DNA from: JADJVL01 sp046331545
GTDB lineage: Bacteria; Acidobacteriota; Holophagae; Holophagales; Holophagaceae
Assembly (NCBI GenBank): GCA_046331545.1
Contig: JAXLQR010000002.1
Coordinates: forward strand, 682,001 to 746,000
Length of the DNA stretch: 64,000 nt
Reading direction: 5' to 3'
Positions 1 through 8,035 of this stretch are shown piece by piece (position 1 is the stretch's first letter; every line of letters starts with the position of its first letter). The position numbers and the translations under genes are program-made. Below the pieces are notes generated by a model. That model made no database searches. It had not been told where the DNA came from and saw only the letters and a list, made by a program, of their open reading frames with translations.

Positions 1-86
1 CGCGGAAGCAGCGCCTTCAATGCCGCCTGGATGATGATCTCGTCAGTCGGTCCCTCCGCGACCAGAGCCACTCGGAGGTCAGACAT
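1..86 (-). CDS. TOPRIM/DUF4276-like protein, N-terminus only (runs off the window)
   Basis: Reading leftward from the ATG at 86-84, the first residues are MSDLRVALVAEGPTDEII, then QAALKALLP, before the window ends. The VALVAEGPTDE pattern (beta strand, then E-G-x-T-D) is the start of a TOPRIM-like fold as in DUF4276/OLD-type nucleases, where the Glu binds metal. The start overlaps the stop of the upstream ATPase by 8 nt (ATGTCTGA), so the two are translationally coupled. ATPase plus TOPRIM pairs are known from OLD, Gabija and PARIS-type anti-phage systems. Only 28 residues are visible, so the family call is tentative. Confidence 0.6.
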   Translation of the reverse strand, partial: MSDLRVALVAEGPTDEIIIQAALKALLP

Positions 87-1257
87 TGGGCACGGCTCCG
101 AGGTTGCCCATCGCCCACAGGCGCGAGAGGGGATACTCCTCGTTGAGCTTCTGCAGCTCGGGGGTCAGCGTGATGCGCCTTGCCGCGGTGTGACCCTCGC
201 TGTTCCGCTCCACGGCGAAGAGGCGAACCTCATCGTCATCAAGATTGAGCCCGTCGAGCACCGTGGGGTTGTGTGCGGTAAAGAGAAGTTGCCGGTCTGG
301 GTTGGCTTTTTGGAGCCAATCGGCGAGATGCTCGACGAGACGCGTGACCAATCGTGGATTCAGGGCCGAGTCTAGGTTGTCGATGGCGAAGATTGACGGA
401 GAGGAGGGCGACAGGCAAAGCACCGCCGCGAAGAGTACGTAGAGCGCGCCTTCACTTGCATCGTAGGCAGTGAGGGTATTTCGAGAGGGCGCCATGAAGC
501 GATCAGTGAACCTCAACACTTGCTTCGCGCGCGGGACCGATGGAGACAATAACGCGCCTGCTGCATCCGTGGCGCCTACATCGCTCATCCAGTCCACCAG
601 GGCGAGGGCCTCATCGAGCAGGTCAGAATCCACCGAACGTTTGAGGGCCTCGTAGCCCTCGGCGAGGCCTCCACCGACGAGTCCGACGGGTACACGTGTC
701 TGTGGATCCTGGGCTGTTGCGCGTAATGCCGGCGTGTTGGGCGTATAGATGGAGTAGCCCTGCAATGCCTTCAGGAGGAGAGAGGCGGGAGCATCGGCCT
801 GTAGCTCGACGAGCTTGAGCGCGGCCAGTCCCGCGGACTCCTCTAGATTCAACTTCCTCTTGTCGGCGGGGCGTCGGCCGACGATCTGGGTCCCGCTCGA
901 CGACAGGAATTCGGACTTGAACGACCAGGCCGGCTCTGGTTTGCCCAGTGGGTTCAACAGCGACAGCCGGTACGTCGCGTCGCCTTGGCCCTGCGCCTCG
1001 AAGAAGATGTGGGGCGGTATTTTACCACTCGCAAACGAAGCCTTGAACAGTCGCGGCAAGCCGGCGCGCACGCCACGCCGGATGATGGCCTCATCATCCA
1101 CGCGCCCGCCCGCGGCCGCACCGAGGACACCAAGCGCTTCGAGCAGGTTGCTCTTGCCGACGCCGTTGGCACCAATGAAGCAGTTCACGCGACCCAGCGC
1201 GACCGTCTGGTCTACGATGGACTTGAAGCCCTTGATGTGGACCTGTCGCAGTCTCAT
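79..1257 (-). CDS. AAA family ATPase (RecF/OLD-type), defence-like
   Basis: A 392-aa SMC/RecF-like ATPase. The N-terminus has the typical strand MRLRQVHIKGFKS, then Walker A GANGVGKSN at about 29-37. Near the C-terminus lie a Walker B-like FAIDNLDSALNP (about 289-300) and the H-loop LLFTAHNPTVLDGL. The usual Walker B Glu (IDE) is replaced by Asn (IDN). I recall the same pattern in ATPases paired with DUF4276 proteins, but could not check it. It overlaps the TOPRIM-like gene downstream by 8 nt and the small broken gene upstream by 4 nt (ATGA), giving a three-gene operon-like unit. The likely role is as the ATPase partner of a nuclease-type effector, which is inferred. A generic ABC-ATPase role remains possible. 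Confidence 0.8.
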   Translation of the reverse strand: MRLRQVHIKGFKSIVDQTVALGRVNCFIGANGVGKSNLLEALGVLGAAAGGRVDDEAIIRRGVRAGLPRLFKASFASGKIPPHIFFEAQGQGDATYRLSLLNPLGKPEPAWSFKSEFLSSSGTQIVGRRPADKRKLNLEESAGLAALKLVELQADAPASLLLKALQGYSIYTPNTPALRATAQDPQTRVPVGLVGGGLAEGYEALKRSVDSDLLDEALALVDWMSDVGATDAAGALLSPSVPRAKQVLRFTDRFMAPSRNTLTAYDASEGALYVLFAAVLCLSPSSPSIFAIDNLDSALNPRLVTRLVEHLADWLQKANPDRQLLFTAHNPTVLDGLNLDDDEVRLFAVERNSEGHTAARRITLTPELQKLNEEYPLSRLWAMGNLGAVPNV

Positions 1258-1543
1258 TCGGCGCTCTCCTTCACCTCGAGTTGCCCAGTCACCGTGGCGG
1301 CAATGAGCGCGGAGCGGCGCTCCTTGAGCAGTACATTTGTGTGCTCAGTCGCCGTGCACACGACGTCGAGCTTCGCAGTCCCTTGCGCGATGTACTGCAT
1401 AGTGGCCCGCTGCTCATTGTGAAAAGGGAATTCCAAAGCCTCATTTTGAGCGAGCGACCACCGGCGAGAACGATTTCGTTGTCGGAGTAGAACTTCGCGA
1501 GGCGAGTTCGGGGCGCTTGGCTGGCTTGATGAGCTGGGTTCAT
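1254..1543 (-). pseudogene. small protein gene (about 96 aa) with an apparent frameshift at an A4 run
   Basis: Two overlapping frames both look coding. From the ATG at 1543 one reads MNPAHQASQAPRTRLAKFYS and on to LAGGRSLK. The -1 frame then continues NEALEFPFHNEQRATMQY and ends ESAE at 1254, with its stop overlapping the ATPase start (ATGA). The switch fits at the AAAA run at 1444-1447 (TTTT on the plus strand): one extra A, or a -1 slip, gives a continuous 96-aa protein. Without it, the second half could only start at a TTG at 1436 (60 aa). This could be a real mutation, an assembly indel or programmed frameshifting. I do not recognise the protein. Its position suggests the first gene of the ATPase/TOPRIM unit. 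Confidence 0.5.
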
Positions 1544-1658
1544 GGGGTATCTCGCCTCAAAACTTCGCAGTTCGGCTCTTTCCCGTCAATCAGCGACAGG
1601 GCTTCGCCTGACCCTATCCGGCTAGGACACACCTCCGATTGTCGGTAGCATCCCACCT

Positions 1659-1946
1659 TCACAACGGCGGTTGCTTCAAATTGACGCACCCGCGGATCGC
1701 CCTGATCACCTTGGGCTGAGTGATGAACGCAATCTGCTGCATCCGGCCAGGACATGCCGGGCAGTCGAAGAAATCCACCGCGAAGTCTTTAAGCAGCAGC
1801 TTCGCCCGGGGGATCCAGCGCCTCCGCACGGTCTTCCCGCGACCAACTTCCTCGTAGGCCACGATCTGCCCACAGCCTTCATCCCTCTCTTCCGGCGGCC
1901 CCGGCACCACCCAATTCCGGTGCTTCGCATTGGGTCCGGAAAGTTC
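1659..1946 (-). pseudogene. 3' remnant of an IS91/IS801-type transposase
   Basis: One open frame read leftward contains SGPNAKHRNWVVPGPP (about 1892-1940), then RAKLLLKDFAVDFFDCPACP, GRMQQIAFITQPKVIRAI and a stop at 1659. This follows the known C-terminal end of IS91-family Y2 transposases: a (H)G-x-x-P-N-x-K-x-R-x-x-V-P segment, then W/R-A-x-L-L-x-x-x-F-x-V-D followed by CPxCxGRM and an I-x-x-P-x-V-I-x-x-I tail. The N-terminal catalytic part with the tyrosines is absent. The frame loses similarity near 1950, where ordinary chromosome resumes. It is a dead fragment marking the right edge of the accessory region. Confidence 0.68.
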
Positions 1947-2000
1947 AGAAATAAAGGCCCAGACTCGAACACCGGCCCTGACCGAGCGCCGAGGCGGCCA

Positions 2001-3629
2001 CTACCCGTGCACCCCCGGCGCCTCATGCCCCGTGGCGGCGACGTACTCCACATAACTCCCCGGGTACGCCAGCGGCTTCGGATGGTCCTCCGGCGCCAGC
2101 TCGAGCACGCGGTTCGCCAGCCCGCGCAGGAAGGTGCGGTCGTGGCTGACGAAGAGCATGGTGCCTTCGAAGTCCTTCAGCGCTTCGATGAGCATCTCCT
2201 TCGTGGCGAGGTCCAGGTGGTTGGTGGGCTCGTCGAGGACGAGGAAGTTGGGCGGATGGAGGAGCATCCTCGCCATGACGAGGCGGCTCTTCTCGCCGCC
2301 TGAGAGCGCGCGGATGGGCTTGTCCACCTCGTCCCCCGTGAACTGGAAGGCGCCCAGCAGATTCCGCAGTACGCCGAGTCCCTCCGTCGGAAAGTCCTTC
2401 TGCATCTGCTCCAGCACCGTGAGCTCCGGGTCCAGCAGGTCCAGGGCCTGCTGGGAGAAGTAGCCCACCTTGAGGCTGGCGCCCAGCTTGATCTCGCCGG
2501 CGTCGGGCTCGGTGGCGCCCACCACCATCTTCAGCAAGGTGGACTTGCCGGCCCCGTTGCGGCCCATGACGCACCAACGCTCGCCGCGGCGCACGTGGAA
2601 GGCGAAGTCCTCGTAGAGCTTCTTCGCGCCGTAAGCCTTGGACAGCCCCTTCACCATCAGCACGTCGTCCCCGCTGCGCATGGGCAGGCGGAACTCCCAC
2701 TTGGGGATGAAGCGCTTCTTGGGCAGCTCGATGCGCTCCTGCTTCTCCAGCGCCTTCACCCGGCTCTGCACCTGCGCCGCCTTGGCCGCGTGGGCCTTGA
2801 ACCGCTCGATGAAGCGCTGCTCCTTGGCCAGCTTCGCCTGCTGGCGCTCGTAGGCCGCCTCCAGGTTGGCCTCCCGCTGCTCCCGCTCCTTCACGTAGAA
2901 GTCGTAGTTGCCCGAGTAGGTCACCACGTCGCCGCCGTCGATCTCCAGCACCTTCGTCACGATGCGGTTCATGAAGTCCTTGTCGTGGCTGGTCATCAGC
3001 AGCGTGGACGGAATGGACTTCAGGTACTGCTCCAGCCAGAGGATGGACTCGATGTCCAGGTGGTTCGTGGGCTCGTCCATGAGCAGGACGTCGAAGTTCC
3101 CCAAGAGCACCTTGGCCATGGACACGCGCATCTTCCACCCGCCGGAGAGCGCCCCCACGTCCCCGTCGATCATCGCGTCGTTGAAGCCCAGGCCGTGGAG
3201 GCAGGCCCTCGCCTTGGCCTCCAGCTCGTAGCCGCCCAGGTGCTGGTACTCCTCCTGCACGTGGCCGAAGCGGTCGATGACCTTCTCCAGGTCCTCCGTG
3301 TCCGGGTCCGCCATGGCCTTCTCCAGGTCCAGCAGCTCGTGGTGCAGGTCCCCCAGGCGCCCGCTGCCGGCGATGGCCTCGTCCAGCACCGGCCGGCCCT
3401 TCATCTCGTCCACCTCCTGGCGGAAGTAGCCCACGCTGAGCTTCTTCGGCAGGCTGACCACGCCGTCGTCGGGGTGCTCCTCGCCCACGATCATGCGGAA
3501 CAGCGTGGACTTCCCCGCGCCGTTGGGGCCCACCAGCCCCGCCTTCTCGCCGGGGTTGAGCTGGAAGCTGGCGTCGATGAAGAGCACCTGCTTGCCGTAC
3601 TGCTTGCTGACGTTGGAGAAGGAGATCAT
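2001..3629 (-). CDS. ABC-F family ATP-binding cassette protein
   Basis: 542 aa from the ATG at 3629 (MISFSNVSKQYG), the natural start of the first ABC domain; an upstream start at 3677 only adds a Pro-rich leader. There are two nucleotide-binding domains and no membrane segments. Domain 1 has Walker A GPNGAGKST at 34-42, signature LSGGW at 161-165 and Walker B LLMDEPTNHLD at 182-192. A charged helical linker spans about 243-300. Domain 2 has Walker A GRNGAGKST at about 356-364, then LSGGEKSR and LVLDEPTNHLD. This layout defines ABC-F proteins, which act on ribosomes as translation factors or in antibiotic protection. The subfamily (Uup/YbiT/YheS-like) is not resolved. The gene diverges from the lipoprotein at 3791. 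Confidence 0.92.
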   Translation of the reverse strand: MISFSNVSKQYGKQVLFIDASFQLNPGEKAGLVGPNGAGKSTLFRMIVGEEHPDDGVVSLPKKLSVGYFRQEVDEMKGRPVLDEAIAGSGRLGDLHHELLDLEKAMADPDTEDLEKVIDRFGHVQEEYQHLGGYELEAKARACLHGLGFNDAMIDGDVGALSGGWKMRVSMAKVLLGNFDVLLMDEPTNHLDIESILWLEQYLKSIPSTLLMTSHDKDFMNRIVTKVLEIDGGDVVTYSGNYDFYVKEREQREANLEAAYERQQAKLAKEQRFIERFKAHAAKAAQVQSRVKALEKQERIELPKKRFIPKWEFRLPMRSGDDVLMVKGLSKAYGAKKLYEDFAFHVRRGERWCVMGRNGAGKSTLLKMVVGATEPDAGEIKLGASLKVGYFSQQALDLLDPELTVLEQMQKDFPTEGLGVLRNLLGAFQFTGDEVDKPIRALSGGEKSRLVMARMLLHPPNFLVLDEPTNHLDLATKEMLIEALKDFEGTMLFVSHDRTFLRGLANRVLELAPEDHPKPLAYPGSYVEYVAATGHEAPGVHG

Positions 3630-3790
3630 GGGGCTCCAGGGGACGGGACCGCTCGGGGCCGCGCGGGGGGCGGGCACCCATCGCCCGCGTGGCCTCCTTC
3701 CAGCCTACCGTTCCGGCGCGTCGGGTGACGGGGGTCACGCGAAATTCCCACGGGATGGGGCATCCTGGAGGCCGGGCCCCGCCCCGGGAG

Positions 3791-4651
3791 ATGTCCATGC
3801 GCCGCCAGTCCCTCTGCCTCGCTTCCCTCACCCTGCTGGCGGTCGCCGGCTGCAAGCCGTCCAAGCCGGCGCAGGCCGCCCAGGCCGCCTCCGCCGCCAG
3901 CGGCGCGGCCACCCTCCAGGGCAAGGTGCTCGAGCACCTCGCCGCGGGCCGGTTCAGCTACCTCCGCCTCCAGACCGCCCAGGGCGAGGTCTGGGCCGGC
4001 GTGCCGGCCGCGGACCTGAAGCCCGGCGATTCCGTGAAGGTCGTCGGCGCCACCCTCGCGGAGCGCTTCGAATCCAAGGCCGCGAACCGCACCTTCGACA
4101 AGGTCTACCTGGGCACCCTGGAAGGCCAGTCCGGCGCCTCGGTGGACGCGGCCCACGGGAACGCCGCGCCCGCGCCTGGGACCTCGCCCCACGCCGGCGG
4201 CCTGCCCGCCGGGGGCGGCGCCACCGCGGACGCCATCCTCCAGTCCATGACCGGCGGGAGCCAGCATGGCGGCGCGGCCCCGGCCACGCCCGGGACCGGC
4301 GCGCCCCGCCCCGAGGACGCCAAGGTGGAGAAGCTGGCGAAGCCCGCCGGCGCCGAAGGCCGCAGCATCGCCGAGGTGCATGCCCAGCAGGCCGCCCTCA
4401 AGGACAGGCCGGTGCTGGTCCGCGGCAAGGTTGTGAAGTACAACGCCCAGATCCTGGGCAAGAACTGGCTGCACCTCCAGGACGGCAGCGGCGATCCCAA
4501 GGCCGGCACCCACGACCTCCTGGTCACCAGCGCCGACACCGCCAAGGTGGGCGACGTGGTGACGGCCCGCGGGACCGTGCGGCTGAAGAAGGACTTCGGC
4601 GCCGGCTACGCTTATGACGTGCTGGTGGAGGACGCCAAGGTCTCCCACTAG
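3791..4651 (+). CDS. lipoprotein with a C-terminal OB-fold-like domain
   Basis: 286 aa. I chose the ATG at 3791 because it gives a clean lipoprotein signal peptide (MSMRRQSLCLASLTLLAVAGC, lipobox AVAGC with Cys21); a longer frame upstream is shadow. A linker rich in Ala, Gly and Pro with KPSKPAQAAQAA follows. Two similar beta-rich segments are seen, about 38-105 (LQGKVLEHLAAGRFSYLRLQ...) and about 205-285 (VLVRGKVVKYNAQILGKNWL, HLQDGSGDP, GTVRLKKDFG). The pattern 'V-x-G-K-V ... W-x-x-L-x-D-G-S-G' is that of OB-fold (tRNA_anti-like) domains. Such lipoproteins often sit near cytochrome genes, as here, and may act in redox-protein maturation, but the function is not known. Confidence 0.75.
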   Translation: MSMRRQSLCLASLTLLAVAGCKPSKPAQAAQAASAASGAATLQGKVLEHLAAGRFSYLRLQTAQGEVWAGVPAADLKPGDSVKVVGATLAERFESKAANRTFDKVYLGTLEGQSGASVDAAHGNAAPAPGTSPHAGGLPAGGGATADAILQSMTGGSQHGGAAPATPGTGAPRPEDAKVEKLAKPAGAEGRSIAEVHAQQAALKDRPVLVRGKVVKYNAQILGKNWLHLQDGSGDPKAGTHDLLVTSADTAKVGDVVTARGTVRLKKDFGAGYAYDVLVEDAKVSH

Positions 4652-4739
4652 GGCCGGCTCGGGGTCGCGAAACGCCAGGCCATGGATTGCCGGGAGGCGC
4701 GGGGCGGGCCAGAATGCGGGTCCCGTCCCGAGCCTCCCC

Positions 4740-5780
4740 ATGCGCCTCGCCGTCTTCGCCCTCCTCCTCGCCCTGCCCGCCGCCGGCCTCCGCTCCGGGG
4801 GTGGTGACGCCCCGCCGGAGCAGCTCAGCGCCACCGGTCTCTATGCCGATCCCGCGAAGCTCGTCGTGGACCCCGCCAACCGGCCCTATTCCCCCCAGTA
4901 CCCGCTCTGGTCCGACGGCGCCCAGAAGGCCCGCTGGATCCGGCTCCCGGAGGGGGGCCGCATCGACGCCTCCAACCCCGACGCCTGGGTCTTCCCTCCG
5001 GGCACGAAGCTCTGGAAGGAGTTCACCTTCGCGGGCCGGAAAGTGGAGACCCGCCTGATGTGGAGGGCCCCTTCAGGATCCTGGAAGTACGCGACCTACG
5101 TCTGGAACGCCTCGCAGACCGAGGCGCGCCTGGCCCCCGAGGACGGCCTGAAGCACCACGCGAGCCTCGGCGACGGGCTGGCCCACAGCATTCCCGCCGT
5201 GAAGGACTGCCGCACCTGCCATGAGAACGGGGGACCCGAGGTGCTGGGCTTCAACGCCCTCCAGCTCAGCCCGGACCGGGATCCCCTGGCGCCCCATGGG
5301 GAGCCCTGGAAGCCCGGGATGCTGGACCTATCGACCCTGCTCGCCGAAGGCACGCTCCAGCACGCCCCCGCGGCCTGGGCGGAACGGCCCCCGAAGGTGC
5401 CCGCCCGGACGCCCCGGGAGCGGGCGGTGCTGGGCTACCTGGCGGCCAACTGCGCCAACTGCCACCCCGGCAGCAGCGGCGTGCTCGCACGGCTGGGACT
5501 GGATTTCCGGGTGCCCTCCCGGGTCGCCGATCCCCTGGCCCTGCCCTGGCGGGAGTCGACCCTGGACGTGTCGGGAAAGACCACGGTGCCGGACGCCCCG
5601 GAGGGTGAAACGCGACGCCTCCGCCCCGGCGCGCCGGACCACAGCCTGGTGACCTTCCGCATGGCCTCCCGCCGGCCCGCCCGCCAGATGCCTCCGGTGG
5701 GATCCGTGAAGCCCGACGAAGTCGCGCTGGCCCTGCTTCGGGCCTGGATCGCCGAGGACCTGGCGCCGGCGCGGCGCTGA
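4740..5780 (+). CDS. diheme c-type cytochrome family protein (SO_2930/HNE_0200-like)
   Basis: 346 aa from the ATG at 4740, which opens a Sec signal peptide (MRLAVFALLLALPAAGLRSG). Two c-type heme motifs are present, CRTCH at 157-161 and CANCH at 238-242. Before them is a conserved block with SPQYPLWSDGAQKARWIRLP and WVFPPGTKLWKEF, characteristic of a periplasmic protein family that pairs this N-terminal beta domain with diheme motifs. The C-terminus has an RQMPPVGS segment that could supply a distal Met ligand. It should be exported and loaded with heme by the ResB/CcsA system encoded at 37405-40400. Role: periplasmic electron transfer, substrate unknown. Co-directional with the flanking small genes. 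Confidence 0.8.
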   Translation: MRLAVFALLLALPAAGLRSGGGDAPPEQLSATGLYADPAKLVVDPANRPYSPQYPLWSDGAQKARWIRLPEGGRIDASNPDAWVFPPGTKLWKEFTFAGRKVETRLMWRAPSGSWKYATYVWNASQTEARLAPEDGLKHHASLGDGLAHSIPAVKDCRTCHENGGPEVLGFNALQLSPDRDPLAPHGEPWKPGMLDLSTLLAEGTLQHAPAAWAERPPKVPARTPRERAVLGYLAANCANCHPGSSGVLARLGLDFRVPSRVADPLALPWRESTLDVSGKTTVPDAPEGETRRLRPGAPDHSLVTFRMASRRPARQMPPVGSVKPDEVALALLRAWIAEDLAPARR

Positions 5781-5994
5781 GGCTCGCGATGGCGCTGGCG
5801 CCTCCCCGGACGTGTGACGGGGTTGGCACCGGCCCGGCCCGTGCCTTGCTCCGTCCAGGGGTGGCCGCCCTTCCCGAGGAAGCGGCGGAGACGTGACCGA
5901 TGTGGTCCCGTCCTGGCCCTATCCTCTTGCACCCTTCCAACCCCGGCCTTCCCCCGAATGCCGACCCCCCGCCCCGCGGGATCCAGGAGCCGCC

Positions 5995-6255
5995 ATGCGC
6001 ACCTCCACCCTCCTCTGCCTCGCCGCCGCCCTGCTGGCCGGCCCCGCCTTCGCCAAGCCCGCCTTCGTGAAGAAGGCCAAGGACATGGGCCTCACCGAGG
6101 TGAAGAACTGCCAGTACTGCCACGTGGAGAAGCTCCCCTCCAAGGCCAAGAAGGGCGAGTTCAACGACGTCGGCAAGTTCCTCGAGAAGAAGAAGGCCGA
6201 CACGAAGGCCGCCGAGGTGGACCTCGCCTGGCTGAAGGAATACAAGGCGAAGTGA
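5995..6255 (+). CDS. small monoheme cytochrome c-like protein
   Basis: 86 aa from the ATG at 5995, preceded by an AGGAG-type RBS (atccaggagccgcc). The signal peptide is MRTSTLLCLAAALLAGPAFA, with likely cleavage after residue 20. The mature part is about 66 residues, Lys-rich, with a single CQYCH heme motif at 39-43. It lacks the length of a classical class I cytochrome c, and no distal Met ligand is evident, so the heme may be bis-His or open. Small Lys-rich single-CxxCH proteins of this type are frequent in Acidobacteriota, to my recollection. It ends 3 nt before the convergent yceH-like gene. Confidence 0.75.
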   Translation: MRTSTLLCLAAALLAGPAFAKPAFVKKAKDMGLTEVKNCQYCHVEKLPSKAKKGEFNDVGKFLEKKKADTKAAEVDLAWLKEYKAK

Positions 6256-6258
6256 AGC

Positions 6259-6900
6259 TCAGCCGAACTGCGCCCTGAAGGCCTCGAACTCCGCCCGGAG
6301 GGCCGACAGGGCCTCCCGCAGGTCCGCGACGTCCGCCTGGAGCTGCTCCACCCGGCCCGGCCCCAGGGGCTGCGCCGGGTGGAGCGGCGCCTCGAAGGCC
6401 ACGGGACCACCCAGGAGGTGGGCGTAGCGGGCCTCCTTGGTGCCCGGCTGGCGCGGCAGCTTCACCGCGAGGGGCGGCTCCGCCCCGGCGAGGCTGTCGA
6501 GGGCGGCCTCGGCCTCCGCGAGGTCCGCGAAGGCGTACAAGCGCCCCGAACGGGCCCGGATCTCGCCCGGCGTCTGGGGACCGCGCAGGAGGAGGACCGT
6601 CAGCGCGGCCACCTCCTGCACGGCGAGGTTCAGGGCCTCGCCGAGCTTCTGCTCGTACTTGGTGGCCCGGCTCCCCGCGGCCGCGACCACCCAGACCAGA
6701 TGCTTCTGGCGCAGGGATTCCAGACCCGCCGAGACCTCGGCCTCCTCCAGCGCCATCACCGGCTCGCGGTTGGTGGTCTGGTTGCACGCCGCGGTGAGGG
6801 CGTTGAGGGTCAGCGGGTAGTACTCGGGCGTGGCCTGCTGCTTCTCCAGCAGGCATCCGAGGATGCGGACTTCCAGGGGGCTGAGGGCTTCGTCCAGCAC
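6259..6900 (-). CDS. YceH family protein (DUF480/UPF0502)
   Basis: 213 aa, the usual length for the family. The N-terminus MLDEALSPLEVRILGCLLEK, followed by QQATPEYYPLTLNALTAACN and QTTNREPVM, is the YceH signature. It corresponds to tandem winged-helix domains; the second lies at about 90-165 (ALTVLLLRGPQTPGEIRARS). The C-terminal 35 residues are helical and probably coiled coil. The fold suggests DNA or protein binding in the cytoplasm, and the biological role is not established in the family. No operon partner is obvious: the anti-sigma gene upstream is 32 nt away on the same strand, so read-through is possible. Confidence 0.88.
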   Translation of the reverse strand: MLDEALSPLEVRILGCLLEKQQATPEYYPLTLNALTAACNQTTNREPVMALEEAEVSAGLESLRQKHLVWVVAAAGSRATKYEQKLGEALNLAVQEVAALTVLLLRGPQTPGEIRARSGRLYAFADLAEAEAALDSLAGAEPPLAVKLPRQPGTKEARYAHLLGGPVAFEAPLHPAQPLGPGRVEQLQADVADLREALSALRAEFEAFRAQFG

Positions 6901-6932
6901 GGCGGCTCCGGGGGAGCCTCCATGCTAAGGCC

Positions 6933-7517
6933 TCAGCGCCCGTCCCTCCCGATGGTCTCGATCATCACGTAGCCGCGCCCGTTCTCATTCCAGGCCCGGG
7001 CCTGCAGGCCCGCGGCCACCGCCAGGGGCGGGCTGGGCAGGCCCCCGCAGTTCTCGAAGGGCCGGGCGAAGACGTAGAGGCCGCGTCCCCCCTTGAGGAG
7101 GTAGTGGCCCACCGGCGTCCGGCCCACGGCGCAGGCCCGGCCGCCCTCCACCTCGGAGGGCGCGGTACAGCTGGGAAGGGGCGCGGAGAAGCCCGTGCGC
7201 TGGAGGCACCAGGACCCGCAGTCCCCCGCCGCGGCCGGCGGCGCGCCCTGGAAGTCCAGGGTGTGCACCGACAGGAAGTTGGTGAGGGCCTGCCCGGCCA
7301 CATCCCGCGCGGGGCCCGGGGAGAGCCGCGGCCGCTGCCCGAGCCACACGCCGCCGGCGGCGAGGAGGAGCGTGGCGGCCGCGGCGAGCCAAGGCGCCGC
7401 CCGGCGGCCCAGGGGCTGGCGCGCCGCGAGGACGGAGGCGCGCAGCGCCCCCGGCGCGGCGGCGGGGGCCAGGACCCCGCGGAGCTGGTCGTCGAAGGAG
7501 GGATGCGAGGGGTTCAT
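6933..7517 (-). CDS. putative membrane-anchored anti-sigma factor
   Basis: 194 aa. The short cytoplasmic N-terminus starts MNPSHPSFDDQLRGVLAP, and one membrane segment lies at about 41-60 (APWLAAAATLLLAAGGVWLG). The C-terminal part should be periplasmic and holds five Cys (CGSWCLQRTGFSAPLPSC and ENCGG), so disulfides or redox/metal sensing are possible. The start overlaps the stop of the ECF sigma gene by 4 nt, the normal arrangement for a sigma/anti-sigma pair, and this is the main reason for the call. No zinc-finger (ZAS) motif is visible, so the assignment is by context. Confidence 0.6.
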   Translation of the reverse strand: MNPSHPSFDDQLRGVLAPAAAPGALRASVLAARQPLGRRAAPWLAAAATLLLAAGGVWLGQRPRLSPGPARDVAGQALTNFLSVHTLDFQGAPPAAAGDCGSWCLQRTGFSAPLPSCTAPSEVEGGRACAVGRTPVGHYLLKGGRGLYVFARPFENCGGLPSPPLAVAAGLQARAWNENGRGYVMIETIGRDGR

Positions 7518-8035
7518 GCGACACCTCCGGCGTTGGACGCCGCGGGCATGCCGGTGAGGAGGACCTTCAGGGCGGCCTTGGCGCGGTGCAGCCGGCTCTG
7601 CACGGTGCCCAGGGGCAGGCCCAGGAGGTCGGAGATCTGCTCGTAGGAGAGCTCCTGCTGGAAGCGGAGCAGGAGGATCTCCCGGGCGGGATCCGGAAGC
7701 TGGTCGAGGGCCGCCGGGAGCGCCGCCAGGAGGGAGGGATCCACGCCGTCGTCGGCAGGGCCTTCGCCGGCGAGCCCGTCGAAGTCCGATCCATCCCAGG
7801 CAACGAGGCGCATGCGTCCACGGTGCTCGTGGGCGATCTCGTTGCGCAGGATCGCCACGAGCCAGCTCCGGGCGGCGCCGGGGTCGCGGAGCTGGTGCAG
7901 CTTCTCGAAGGCCTTGAGGAAGGTCCGCTGCACCACCTCCGCCGCGAAGTCGCCGTTGCGGGTCCAGGCCAGGGCGAAGGCATGCAGGGCATCGAGATGC
8001 CCCTCCACCAGCGCTTCGCGCCCGGCCCGGCTCAC
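7514..8035 (-). CDS. ECF-type RNA polymerase sigma factor
   Basis: 173 aa from a GTG at 8035, with an AAGGA-type RBS (gaaggatcgcg) just upstream. Region 2 spans about 15-72 (AFALAWTRNGDFAAEVVQRT, then RSWLVAILRNEIAHEHRGR). Region 4 spans about 105-160 (LDQLPDPAREILLLRFQQEL, SYEQISDLLGLPLGTVQSRL), whose second helix is the -35 recognition element. It sits between the Cys-rich peptide gene (upstream) and the membrane protein it overlaps by 4 nt (downstream). It probably directs a small envelope-stress or metal/redox regulon and its own operon, which is inferred from layout. No -35/-10 consensus could be assigned. Confidence 0.93.
   Translation of the reverse strand: MSRAGREALVEGHLDALHAFALAWTRNGDFAAEVVQRTFLKAFEKLHQLRDPGAARSWLVAILRNEIAHEHRGRMRLVAWDGSDFDGLAGEGPADDGVDPSLLAALPAALDQLPDPAREILLLRFQQELSYEQISDLLGLPLGTVQSRLHRAKAALKVLLTGMPAASNAGGVA

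Noticed and set aside
1950..1985. TTCGAGTC-like word suggesting a tRNA T-loop on the minus strand
   Set aside because: No T-stem or acceptor pairing; the word lies in or next to the transposase remnant.
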